Shown: piece after piece, positions 28,335-39,066 of the stretch
Layout: every line of letters starts with the position of its first letter
How positions within the stretch are numbered: the stretch's first letter is position 1
Assembly (NCBI GenBank): GCA_963693305.1
Contig: OY855914.1
Coordinates: 20,408,472 to 20,472,471, forward strand
Direction of reading: 5' to 3'
Origin: Meandrina meandrites
Taxonomy: Eukaryota > Cnidaria > Anthozoa > Scleractinia > Meandrinidae
DNA length: 64,000 bases
Program-made: the position numbers and the translations under genes
Notes under the pieces: generated by a model
What the model was told of the DNA's origin: nothing
Seen by the model: only the letters and a program-made list of their open reading frames with translations
Database searches by the model: none

Positions 28335-28668
28335 CTCGGCGTATATACAAGTGCAGATAATTGTTCAAATGGAAAATAATTCTGAGACACTTTTGTATAT
28401 TATACAGTGCGGGCATTTCTTCAAAAGAAATTAATTTTTTTGTGACACATCCGCTTGCTTTGGGGTCATGCTCTTTGTTTATTTATTTTCACTCAAATAC
28501 CACCACACACATATATGATGAGGGTTCTGGGAGAAAAAAAAACATGATATTTAACAAAGCTTTTTTTAGTAAAACGAGGCGAGCAATGGGAGCCGAGTTT
28601 TGCTAAAAAAAGCTTTGTTAAATATCATGTTTTTTTTTTGTCCCAGAACCCTCATCATATATGTGTGT
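28323..28668. repeat. Polinton right terminal inverted repeat
   Basis: Inverted counterpart of 12301-12645. It ends inside the F-box-like gene after codon 4 and carries the shared promoter region. Confidence 0.95.
28505..28668. repeat. Terminal palindrome inside the right TIR
   Basis: A 164-bp inverted repeat with arms of about 78 bp, the mirror of the one at 12301-12463. One homopolymer base makes it longer. Confidence 0.9.
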
Positions 28669-28673
28669 AATGT
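28669..28673. repeat. Target-site duplication, right copy (AATGT)
   Basis: Identical to 12296-12300. Confidence 0.75.
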
Positions 28674-30498
28674 CACTACAAGGGAGCAAACAAATAATAT
28701 CCCCGGAAAAAGGTGATTTCATTATCAATATTATCAATGTACAAGGCCAAGTACTTCGCCTTGAAAATTTTGTGCTATGCTACACTGAGGCCCATGTATT
28801 ATAGGTGTAGTTAAAAAGAGCTGCTGTGTTTCTGGAAATAAATGGGTAATAATAATTTACGAACTTACATTTTCCAGTTGAGCTCGGTGTAAAATCCCCG
28901 CAATGCTTCAGTTAATTTAGCTCGACCCGAGAAACACAAAATGAAGTGAACCGATGTTTTGTTGTGTTTCGTTTCTCGTAAGACAACAAGAAGTTGCTCT
29001 ATTTGTATCGCTCAGCTAAAAACTGTTGGAGACTTTTTTTTACTGCAAAACTTGCTGTACGCTGCTGTACGCAAACTGTTCGCACCTGAATGGTTTTCCC
29101 GCGTCATTAAACGTAACCTGATTGGTTAATATTCATCGGATGATGAGCTGAGAACCAATCAGCTGCAGGGCCGTTAATGCATTAACGGCCTGCTAGGACT
29201 TATTTGCGACCCGCAAAGCGCGTGTTTTCAAGAGGGCGGTTTTTAATTTGGCCGCGTATATTGATAATAATGAAAATCTAACTACGCTATCTGGATATTT
29301 CGTAATATGTGTAGACAGAAGTTCAAACGTTTGGAGTCTACATCTTCGATAATGGGCTTTGAGATATGTTTTTTTGCGAGTAGGTTATTTTTAGAACAGC
29401 TTTTCCGCCAACCAGAAGCCAATAGGGTTGAAGCATTTGCCGTTCGCGGCTTTTGATTGGCTCGCTCGCAAGTCGGGCGAAAAGCGTTTGCCTTTCGGTT
29501 AGACCTGGTTAAATGCCTAACTAAACCCTTCGTGTAGACTGTCCTTTGAAGCGTCGCTATCGAGAAACACCTTCTTCGGGATCGTGGTGAAAAAAAAATG
29601 CCTGTTTCTTCTGTATTTCTTTTCATAGTCCGCCAAAATGAAGGTCCGTCACAAACCATCAGGCCATATTTATATTCTCGGTATTGGACAGAGACTAGCT
29701 TGCAATTGAGGCTATTGCGGGGGAATGTCATTAAAAAGAGCTCCGCTATGATTTGCATTTGAAAAAATTCCCCCCATTAGGCTCAATTGAAAATTCGGTC
29801 CAGTCCATTTATACCGATAATACGAAAATGGCCTATTAAGACCGCGACCAAAGGCCCTAATTTTATTTGCAACAATTTGCAGCAATCTCATTGCAAGTGC
29901 ACGCCCAAAAAAATATTACACACCTTGAGATGCCTATTTCTTCTGCTGCCGAGGTCGAGCCCCTAACTATCGTGGCACTAGCGTCAACTTGGCCACTTGC
30001 TGTGGACCTTTGGCGGATGCTCTGCCGCTAGAACAACAAGAATAATGCCAAATCAGCAAAAAAAAAAAGCCAAGCGAAATCCTTTTAAATATACGATCGT
30101 TTATTTCCATGCCAAGTCAGTTTTCAGAAGTTCGTAGGCATATTTTCCATATGCTATATAGATCTGCCTTTCCCTTCCCCCTCCCCCAATCGTTTAAATC
30201 TTCCATTGACGGGACGTTATGATGTCAAAAGACAAAACTTAAAATTCATCATGATTTTGAAAATTATGACCTTGCTTACTACACTATGACGTCATAATCA
30301 CCACGTCCTCCCCACTAAAATGTATATATGTGAGACGCCGTACAAGTTCCATTGCATTGCGAGACCTAAAATGCTTTTTGGAGCGAAAGGGGGGCTTTCT
30401 GCCTTCAATCCCTCGTCCCACGAACCACAAGAAAGCCAACTCTAAACATGCAACAAGATAAATGACAGGCTTATATTATAACAAGTACTTAAACTTAC
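28674..30498. other. Intron of the UNC5-like gene, no confirmed exon
   Basis: A 158-codon minus-strand frame at 29282-29758 is Arg/Lys/Ser rich and resembles no domain. Splice phases call for an additional exon somewhere between 12145 and 30498 (outside the Polinton), but I cannot place it. A small hairpin with gcattaacggcc lies near 29170-29190. Confidence 0.4.
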
Positions 30499-30678
30499 CT
30501 TCAGTGGTGTAAAGCCTGGATTTAGATAGATTGAGTATTCTTCGGCCTGTCCTTCCTGTTGAAAATTTACGAAACCACTAAATCCGTTCACATTACGACC
30601 GTCCTCTGGCTTCACAGCAAAATCGCAGGCGTTTATGGAGCGAAATCCATTCCCATACGCTATCTGGTAGTTGTATAT
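30499..30678 (-). CDS. UNC5-like receptor exon (UPA domain, C-terminal part)
   Basis: The 180-nt minus-strand exon has a good acceptor (gcgtgcag) and donor (GAAG before GTAAGTTT). It is in phase 0 at both ends and encodes 60 residues beginning IYNYQIAYGNGFRSI. The strand pattern and the final segment (EEYSIYLNP) fit the last strands of a UPA domain. It directly follows the exon at 31240-31389 in transcript order. Confidence 0.6.
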
Positions 30679-30719
30679 CTGCACGCGATAAAATGTTATA
30701 AAGTAGTAAGTGGTTATAA

Positions 30720-30820
30720 AGACAAAGACAAATCCATCTAGTGGTAGGGAGGAGGATTTGAACCCGGGACCTCCGCATTACAAGTCCAGCGCCCTAACCA
30801 CCAGGCCACGCTGCCTCTCT
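30720..30820 (-). mobile_element. tRNA-derived SINE fragment
   Basis: The minus strand reads a tRNA-like head (GGCAGCGTGGCCTGGTGGTT), a box B match (GGTTCAAATCC at about 30753-30763), then CTACCACTAGATGG and a short pyrimidine-rich tail. Short head-type SINE, in the intron next to the UPA exon. Confidence 0.65.
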
Positions 30821-31239
30821 TGAATGCCTCACGTAATTTGCAGGAAAGCGTTGGAGAGAAACGCAATCCAATGTCAAACCTTGGTTATCAAGCAATGATA
30901 CTGAGAATCTTTGTTTAAAAAAGAACCGTAGCACCAACACCAGACAACACCAGAAAAAAAAAAAAAGGAAAAAACACTAAAAGTAGCCGTACCACCTCCT
31001 CCGATCGTTCTCAATTTCAATATGGCTTTTTTTTTATCCTGAAACCCATTAAAAAATATGGAACCTGCGAGGTGGCCGCAATGCGAGGTCTTGTTTCAAC
31101 TGCTATTTAAATTGTCGAGGACTGACTAATTAAAAAAAAAAACCTGCCACCCATCATCTATCTCCTTGAAAACGTAATGACATTGCAAAATAGAGCTTTA
31201 AACTTTGATTGCATTTGAGAAACTAAAGAAATGGTTTAC

Positions 31240-31389
31240 CTGTATATCACTAGTCTTGTCCAATTTCCAGCCTTCCTCGAGATCAGCGAGTTTCACAATT
31301 ATATTCTTCTTGTCTTTGCACATTTTGAAGGACTCCTCCCTTGTTAGCCTCGAGTCGGGAAACCGTTCTCTATCTCTCATCTCCACCCG
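31240..31389 (-). CDS. UNC5-like receptor exon (UPA domain, middle part)
   Basis: The 150-nt minus-strand exon has an acceptor ending in tacaag and a donor (ACAG before GTAAAC). In phase 0 it encodes 50 residues: a charged segment (RDRERFPDSRLTREES) followed by KNIIVKLADLEEGWKLDK. The L-x-D-x-x-x-G-W pattern matches the conserved tryptophan region of UPA domains. Confidence 0.6.
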
Positions 31390-33451
31390 CTTGTACAACG
31401 AAAGACAAATATGCCAGTAAACAACAGTTAAAAGGAAAGGTACAGTTTTAGACAGAGAAGAAAACAGTGTAACGTAGTGAACACTCCGGTTTGAGTATTA
31501 TATCACGAGCTCGCGTTAGATACGAGCTCGATGTTGTTTTATTAATCGCACCCAGAGACGGCTCCATGTTATACGAGCTCAAGAATTTCAATTTACCATG
31601 CCTAGTGTTAAGGGAGCTCTGTCACGGGGATTTCGCGGATTTTTGGTCTAAACGGTTCTGAAATTAGTGGTAAGCAACTTAACCCATGAAAATCGTTACC
31701 TTTAAACATATAAAGCAAGATATAACCTTAATATGTGGATAGCAATCTAACTACGGCTGTAAATATCGATTTTTTTTGTAGACGCGCGGAAACAACTTGA
31801 AAAGTTTAGCTAAACATTTTGTAGCCACCTGAAGCTAAAGACGCTTGTTAACAGTTTCGGTGCTCTAATATAGCACTGTTGAAAAAAATGGGCTATTATT
31901 TTTTGGTTTCCTTCGACATAGATATAAATTTTGGCTGTGCAGAAATCTGTTAAAATCCGTGACAAAGTCCCTTTAAATAATTAATAGTCTCATTATTAAA
32001 GAGACTCGGTCAGCTTTGTGGCCACGCTGACCTGGACCCTAGTTTTCTCACTTTGAAAAAAGTCCACCTCAACCCGAAATCAAAAATACCCTTCGAGTAC
32101 ATCTCAAAATCCGCTTCAATCTTCCCAGTGTCTTACTCGATTTTCCATCCATTACTGAAAACCTGTTTCTGAGTGTCCTTTTGGTCATCCTATGCTATTA
32201 TTTTATCATATATATTTGGTTGAATTAAATACAGTATGGATCGCGTCTCCAAAAGAACATGAAAAGAAGAGGTGGGAAGCGTGAAAGCGCTGGGCGGAAA
32301 AAATCGCCTCCGTTGACCAAAATAATGAAAGAAATTACCCAAAAACATTGGACAACAGATCACCATTTTATATGTTTGCAAAATCGCGTTTCTTGACCTG
32401 GCAAAAGGTCCGTGCAGTTTGTAGACGATTCGAACTTGGCGTCATGGCTGCTCGGTTTGGAGCTCAAACGAATACAACAACACAACAAATAATGTTATAA
32501 GCTCTACTTTAATTCTTCGATACCATTAGGAATGATGACCTGCATGTTCAATTCCGCATTACAACTGAGGCAAGTTTCAATGCCTGCCTTTGAATTTGAA
32601 TAATTTCAACTACACTAGCAAATACAAACTCGGCGCAGCGAAATAAAAGGGTCGCCCACTACCTCTCGGAACGAGTTATTTCATTGGTTCCTAAAACAAT
32701 ACATAACAGGCTATAACAATGCCCCTATCCCTGAATAACAATAGAGGTAGTGTTTACAGCGGGCGAATAAAAATAGAGGTTCCAGAGAGGTAGTGTCTTA
32801 CTGAAATAAAAACAATTATGCCAACGTAACGATACAAACTTTGATGCATCGTACGGCGCTAAAAAAAAGATAATGAGATTCGCACAAACAACATGCCAAC
32901 TCACAGAAAGAGTGAAAGTTGTAAAAGGAAATTATAAAAGCAAAATATCCGATCGACAGCAGAAATGACCTCGATCACTTGTGTTTCTCACCTCTACCGA
33001 GTGATTCTTCGTTAACACTAGGCTTTCCTGTACAAGTCCAACGGTAAATTCTCCATGGTATCAATAAAATCAGTGTTCTAATAATGAAGCATGTATAAAA
33101 CCACTACTTTGATTCGCAAATACTTCGATTCGACAAGGTTTGTTGATGCGCTTTTCAGTTTCCGTTCTTCGCTCGCGCGTCTTGTGATGAAGTGTGATAT
33201 GCAAATTAGCTATGAAATGGTATCTTATGCGCATGTGCACCAGCTGGCCGTGTTCCTTTAACCTTTAGAAAACAGTCCTAAGAAAATATGCGCGCTGATT
33301 GGTTAAAAATCGTGTTTCTATTAAACAGTTAGATTATGAGCTCGAGACACAGGGAGCCCAGACAAACTGTTTGTGTGCACATTAACATTTTTGTGAGCAT
33401 TAGCATTTTTATAGCAAATGTATAGGATTTACAGAACGGCTCGCAGAATTG
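31390..33451. other. Intron sequence, no gene seen
   Basis: AT-rich with no recognised coding sequence. A short inverted similarity exists around 32660-32810 (actacctctcgg and gagaggtagtg), possibly a small foldback. ORF 32190-32381 has no recognised domain. Confidence 0.45.
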
Positions 33452-33851
33452 GCCATGTTCTAAACGAGCGGGGGACTGGGTACGAACATATTTTTTCTTG
33501 GTAAGAATGTTCAATATCAATTGAATTGAAAATGGGGCACGTCATCTGAAAGAGCATCCAAAAATTAGTAAATTCACCAAATTTGATGGTTATTGGTTTA
33601 AATGCAAAGGCATGGTACACTTTTAAAATAAGAGAGCTTAGTATGGATTGGAGGACGTCTGTCCCTCCAATCCATACTAAGTGTACCATGCCTTTGGATT
33701 TCAACCAATAACCGTCAAATTTGGTGAATTTACTAATTTTTGGATGCTCTTTCAGATGACGTGCCCCATTTTTCAATTCAATCGATATTGAATGTTTGTA
33801 CTGAAGAGAAAATATGTTCGTACCCAGTCCCCTGCTCGTTTAGAACATGGC
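33452..33851. mobile_element. 400-bp palindromic MITE
   Basis: The ends gccatgttctaaacgagcgg and its inverse pair across arms of about 190 bp around a centre near 33645-33660 (ccaatccatactaag and its inverse). The similarity may extend to 33442 and 33858. Arms differ by several substitutions. The 115-codon frame across it is a by-product. Confidence 0.85.
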
Positions 33852-34404
33852 TAATTGCGTGTAATAACGTAAAATATGAACAAATACATGCTAAATAAAC
33901 GTAAGTTTATCTTGCCAGTTTTGTGGTGTGGTTCTTTTGGCTCGAAATTGCGAATTTGAGCGGTTTGAAGGATTTTCGTTCGCTGCTTACTACACATAAT
34001 TATAATTATAATGAAAGGGTGGAAACTCGAACAGCTCCAAATTCGAACAGCCCCAGCGCCGAGGCAATTTTCGACCAGAAAATCCCATCGCACAGCTTTC
34101 AAACTAACCAACATGTAAGAGGAAGGTTTGAGGAATCTTCTCGTATTGTTCGATCGAAAATTCATCCAAGCAGCCCAGAGCTAGCCTTCGAACAAAAACG
34201 GGTAACCAAAAATTTTAAGCCGTCCGAATGCGTAGCGACAAAAAGTTGTGCCGAAGGGAATTTGCTATTCCCTAGCCTCTTTCTGATTGGATACAATTAA
34301 ACAATGGTCGTTCAATATTTCGTCCCGTGGATAGGTGGGCAAAGGCAAAATCAATACTCACTGGCATGGGTAGTGATGTCAACAGTTTGTCTGGGCTCCC
34401 TGTG
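33852..34404. other. Intron sequence, no gene seen
   Basis: The 125-codon plus-strand frame (33923-34300) overlaps an open frame on the opposite strand and shows no domain. Confidence 0.4.
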
Positions 34405-34477
34405 CTCGAGATTTCTATCGCGTGATAGTTGACGAGGGCGCAGCCCGAGTCAACTATCACGCATAGAAATCGAGAGC
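34405..34477. repeat. Hairpin
   Basis: Stem of about 30 bp (ctcgagatttctatcgcgtg and its near-complement) around a GC-rich loop gagggcgcagcc. Confidence 0.75.
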
Positions 34478-34610
34478 GAATAATCTAATTGTTTTCGTAT
34501 CAATCTTTTCTGGAACAGCCTCGACCAGTAAACTGTCTAAATCTTTTTCACGGACACTTCGAAAACGTAAAGAAGCGGCCGCCATTTTTGTTAGTAACGG
34601 CACACTGCCA

Positions 34611-34650
34611 CGCTACTCACTATCTATCACAGAATAGATAGTGGGTAGCG
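34611..34650. repeat. Short hairpin
   Basis: Stem of 17 bp, with cgctactcactatctat paired to atagatagtgggtagcg and one mismatch. Confidence 0.75.
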
Positions 34651-34827
34651 TAGCCAATCAGAGCGCGGCATTTGTGATAGAACGCTAGTAGATTTATACT
34701 AAAACTCGATAGAAACACAGAACTAGCACGAGCTGTTGACGTGATGATGGCGCGAGCAAAGAGAATTTACATTTTGATAGTCAAAGTTAACAAGTTGTTT
34801 TCGTTTTTTCGTCGCGGTGTTTTCTAA

Positions 34828-34898
34828 AAGAAATAGAAAACATGTTTGTCGTGTTTCTATCGAGTTATTGAAACGCTCGTGAAAGTTTGGGAGAACTC

Positions 34899-34929
<31 letters not shown>

Positions 34930-35016
34930 CGTGTTCCCACAGCATTTCTCGTTCTCCAAACTTTCATTCGTGTTTCTATAACTCGATAGAAACACAATAC
35001 ATGTTTTCTATTTCTT
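34828..35016. mobile_element. 190-bp foldback element
   Basis: The arms (aagaaatagaaaacatg at the left, inverse at the right) pair over about 90 bp around a loop near 34917-34925. It contains further inverted gtgtttctatcgagtta. Confidence 0.75.
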
Positions 35017-35249
35017 AAATGAAACGTATAGAAAATATTCCATTTTTATGATATCCGGAATAATCAAGTACTCGGTAATTATCAGCCTTAGCCTTAGGCT
35101 TCGGCCGATAACACTTACCAGGACCTTGATTATTCAGGATATTACAAAAAAAAAAACATCTAATAAAACGGTATACAATTTTTTGGAGTATTGCAATCAA
35201 GTCACGGGTGCGACACACGACTATTCATCCCTTTGTGCATGCGTTTATA

Positions 35250-35640
35250 TACCGTAAAATTTCGCTTATAAGCCCTGGGCTTGTACAACTTCTTAAGGGG
35301 TTTTGGGTGGGCTTATAAGCGGAGGTGCTCATACTCATATCCGGGGGGAGGGGGGGGGGGGGGCTTATAAGCAGAATAAAAAAAAATGTTCCGAAACGAG
35401 CCACGGTAGTGTTCATCGAAATACGTTTTTGAGTTAAAAAGTCAAAATAAAGCAACATTAACCATGTTCAGTACTGTCATCCAGCAGAGGGGGCTTATAT
35501 ACGGGGGGGGGGGGGGGGGGGGGGGGGGGTTGATAATGTGATGCAATTTTTTGTTTCCAGTTAGGTGGGCCTGTAATCGGGGGGGGGGGGGGGGGGTGAG
35601 GCTTATAAGCGGAAGGGCTTATAACCGGAATTTTACGGTA
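35250..35640. mobile_element. MITE with ACCGTAAAATT terminal repeats and internal G runs
   Basis: TIR taccgtaaaatttcgcttat at the left pairs with ataaccggaattttacggta at the right. Multiple internal ggcttataagcgg copies. Three poly-G runs (35351-35363, 35503-35529, 35579-35596) lie inside. No clear target duplication. Confidence 0.75.
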
Positions 35641-35678
35641 TGTATCCTAATATGTATGCGTGTATCTGGAAATCATAG

Positions 35679-36055
35679 ATGAACGGATGGATTGGATTCA
35701 CAATTATGCATGAGTGCATATTTCAGCAGCGCATCTTTGTTCTTATCGTTTAATCGGTCACCTACCCTCTTGGAATCCTCGTTGTCACTGTAAACGTAGA
35801 ATCTTAAGTAAATAAGGTCGCTCTTGGGATCTGGTCTGCTTGCAAAAACCGTCGCTCGTTTCCTCTTCATTTTTCCGCCACACGCAAATATGCTCCATAT
35901 AGAAAACGTTTTGGTTTCAATGTGGATGGAGTTTTCTTTCACCGTGAACCAAGCCTTGGATCGACTGCCTACCTCTGATTCATTGGGAACTTTTTCCCAG
36001 GTGATGCGACCTTTAAATATGTAGAGTGGAATAATGTCAATACCGTGGATTATAA
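35679..36055 (-). CDS. UNC5-like receptor exon (end of ZU5 and start of UPA)
   Basis: The minus-strand exon begins after an acceptor (CTTACAG) at 36055 and continues in the same frame as the ZU5 exon, whose donor leaves one base of a Val codon. It encodes IIPLYIFKGRITWEKVPNES, then a segment ending in TKTFSIWSI, a conserved aromatic strand of ZU5-UPA tandems, and a basic region leading to LIYLRFYVYSDNED. The donor is uncertain: either 35702 (AATT before GTGAAT) or 35679 (ATCC before GTTCAT). The latter fits the phase of the next exon. Confidence 0.75.
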
Positions 36056-38641
36056 CTGTAAGTTAACGGCAATCAATTAAAAAGGTTCTATTAAGAAAAA
36101 TAAAATCAAAACAACTTAAAAGTGGCTATCTTGTACTCTTTCTTCCTTCGGTAGTTCCTGCAACATACTACAGGCCCAAATCCGTGACAAATGCATATGC
36201 ATACACATACATTTAAAAAAGTTACTTGAGCTGCACGCACTAAGCGATCATCAGACTGTGCCGCTGGAAATTATAGAGATAAAATTCAAATAGGGTGGTT
36301 GGAGAAATCTTGTTTCCGATTGACTGCGTAGAATGTATTCTCGTGCCGGCATTAAGTGATAAGATCGGATCTCCATCCGAGTGTCAGCACTTAAGATATG
36401 GAGTTTCTTTGATAAGCGCAAATTGCAGCGAGAGGGGTACTTTTGTACGAATAATTTGCTTGTTTGAGAATGGACAATTTTATTGAGTACTTGGTGACAT
36501 TGTCCACTAAGGCCCAGGCCTTGTCTTGAAACCGATGTACAGTGTGGTGGTGACGGTGCTTACGAAGGGTGCTTACCATTTAGCCAAAAAATCCGGAAAT
36601 TTCGGTTGAAAGTCAAATGGAACAGCAATTTTCCGGAAAATCCGTTAGGAAATTGTAGACTAACTCCTGAGTTAGTCCTCTATTTCCGTTCAGAACGGAA
36701 CGACGGAAATTTCCTTATCATTTGGAACGGAAAACAATAACAGGAAACTGTATTTCAAATGTTGTAAACATGTACTGCCGCCTTTGTTCCACTCCCTCCC
36801 CCACATATATGAACATAATAAGACAATGGCCCGACTTTGTGGACAAATCTAAACCTAGCGGGGGAGACAGGGGTAAACGTGTTTAATTCACTTTTAATGG
36901 GGATTTAATGCCTACATTAATTGTTTAACGGGAATGGAGTGACATCCAACCCTCACTATACCTCATGGTATTCATGATACCATGAGGTAAAAATAGTACC
37001 CAGTGGGTACATGAGTCTAATGCGTCATAGATTGTTACTGCGGTTGAAATTTGTTGAAGTAGTTTCGGTATTTACGGCATAGAGCAAGGGAGGTTTGGTA
37101 GTAAGATTGGTTCAGAAGAAGTCGATAATATTTGTTCTATTAAGTATATATATTCAGAAAGTTGACAAAATGTTATATTTGAAATAGGAAAAACTTGTTA
37201 CTTAGGGTTTGAGTTCATCGATTCATGTTAAAAGATTAGTGCATTGTAGACCATAGGAAGATCGTACAGATTTAGAGAGGGGGAGGGGGGGGGGGGGGGG
37301 GGGGGGATCCTGAAAAAATTTGTTTGCAAAAGCAAAAAAAAAAAGCCCAACTAAATTTTTTGCAGGCATATAAGAAATTGTCTGCTGGAAGATGACACCG
37401 GAAAAAAATGTTTTCACAGACAACGATACAGAAAAGAATTGTTTGTCTTGGAAAAATCTTCATCCCCCAGCTTCCAAAAAAATAATGGTCCGCCCCATAG
37501 ATAGACAAGATACAGCCACTTATTCCGTATTCTAAATATCCTAAATCCCATCAAAATAAGCCAATTTGTTTTGTTTTTTTTCAATTCCTCTGCAATTTAT
37601 GCAATACTGCTCAACAAAGATTTCAATTTCCTTAAACGTTTTGACACAGGAGAGCAAAGAAAACATTGCGTGCAGAATGTAATTTAATTAAGCGAAATAT
37701 TTTCACGTCTATTAAACACTGCAAGCAGTTGAATGAAAGAGTTTTGTTTTCATGACTGAGAACAGCTTTCAAATAGTCAATACATGGAAATAACAATCAG
37801 ATCAGAATTCAATGACTATTAAAGCGAGTTTTCATTCTGTCTTAACTACTTTTTGGCAAGTTTCAATATTTATGCAAATTTCGCGCGAAATGTAATTTTA
37901 TTACACTGTCTTATTTTCAAGCTCTAGATTGAATCTTGTATCGTGAAAACAAAACTCTTTTTAATGAAAGTTGCATTCTATGAATGAAATCCTGCTTCAG
38001 TTGAATTGAACAATCAATTGCTGACTACAATCTTATTTAATTTTCCACTTTTTTTTTCAAAGTTATTTTTTGTTTATGAACACAAATGTCACTTCCGGAT
38101 TTTTTTCATCAAAAGATGTCGATTTCACGTTGCGTTTCCAAGGGATTATAAAAAAACATGCAGCTGGAAGGAGAACATTTTCAGTGACTTCACACTTGAA
38201 AACGAGGATTCATATTATTTTGCACTGTAAAACATTTATTCCAATTACATACATGACAATTTTTTTTACAAGTGCGTGTCGTGCTCGAGCTCCGTTCGAC
38301 CGTTGCTTCGTTAACAACATCCTTGCTTCCTGATTGGATTACCATCATCGCATCAAGCCCGCAATGAGGCGGGCTATTGTTTAAGCACAATTACGCCGAA
38401 CGATTATCGATCCCGAACCATTCCCTTGGGATTGCTAACAGCTTTTTCCACTACATAGAGTCTAAAGCGCATGCGCATTAGACTCAAAAATGATCATCAA
38501 CCACATTGTTTTGCAATCAGAAGGGGGTAATTGGAGCTTGAAGATGAAAATAACTTCTATTTTCTATTTTATGGTGTAGTTTTAAGGAGTTAGGGAGAAA
38601 TAAAGTTGAGATGTAGTTAGAAAGATAAAGAAGCAAATTAC
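36056..38641. other. Intron sequence with a repeat fragment and a G run
   Basis: About 36580-36740 resembles the MITE at 42180-42857 (repeated aaatttcgg and ccggaaa segments) in a shorter, degenerate form. A run of 22 Gs occurs at 37285-37306. No convincing gene. Confidence 0.5.
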
Positions 38642-39066
38642 CATTTTCGTCGCCAGACAACTGTCCACTTCTGTATACAGTTATAGATTCCTTTTTAGCT
38701 TCTCTCAAATACAGGTCATGTGGAACAATGATTTCTACTGGCTTCACTAGGTTGATGTCATGTGGTCCGCATTCAATAACTGGTGAGATGAGCGTTCTAT
38801 CGGGTGTTTCCGGGAGATCCCGCAACAATTGTGTTTCATTGTTGATCACACCAAAGAAAATAGCCTGGTTGGTTCCAGCGGGAATTGCACCGCTAGGGAC
38901 AATGATCTTGACGTCAGAGTCCGACCTAGCTGCGCACAACTCTCCTCCTGTAGTGTTGAATGTGGCCTCTGCTCGCGTGATGTACTTTACAAATGATGTG
39001 GAAGGGCGGTTGTTAAGAGTTTCGTTGTTTGAAAGCAGATCATTTCTGATATCCCTCGTTTTCAAT
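38642..39066 (-). CDS. UNC5-like receptor exon: ZU5 domain
   Basis: The minus-strand exon of 425 nt (acceptor TTTCGCAG at 39067, donor ATG before GTAATT) encodes a ZU5 domain: FNTTGGELC, IIVPSGAIPAGTNQAIFF, SPVIECGPHDINL and VEIIVPHDLYL. The I-x-V-P-x-G-A-I-P and L/V-x-P-V-x-x-C-G-P motifs are diagnostic. ZU5 is found in UNC5 receptors, ankyrins, ZO-1 and PIDD. The exon begins in phase 2 while the next upstream exon found (40371-40722) ends in phase 0, so a linking exon is still missing. Confidence 0.9.

Larger units (their letters stand above)
12301..28668. mobile_element. Maverick/Polinton (adintovirus-like) element, near-complete
   Basis: A 16.4-kb unit bounded by terminal inverted repeats of about 345 bp and a 5-bp direct duplication. 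It encodes the diagnostic Polinton set: protein-primed PolB, retroviral-type integrase and FtsK/A32-like packaging ATPase, together with probable major capsid and penton proteins and a dozen accessory genes. Gene density is very high compared with the flanks, without introns, and overlaps at 3' ends are short. All frames apart from the start of the polymerase are intact, and the two terminal repeats differ at only about two positions, so the insertion appears recent. Such elements can be either transposons or integrated virus genomes. No recognisable capsid-maturation protease was found. Confidence 0.95.

Noticed and set aside
29282..29758. 158-codon minus-strand frame as a missing UNC5-like exon
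   Set aside because: No splice-site support or death/UPA similarity; composition is unlike the confirmed exons.
33923..34300. 125-codon frame as gene
   Set aside because: Overlaps a similar-length frame on the other strand and has no recognisable domain.
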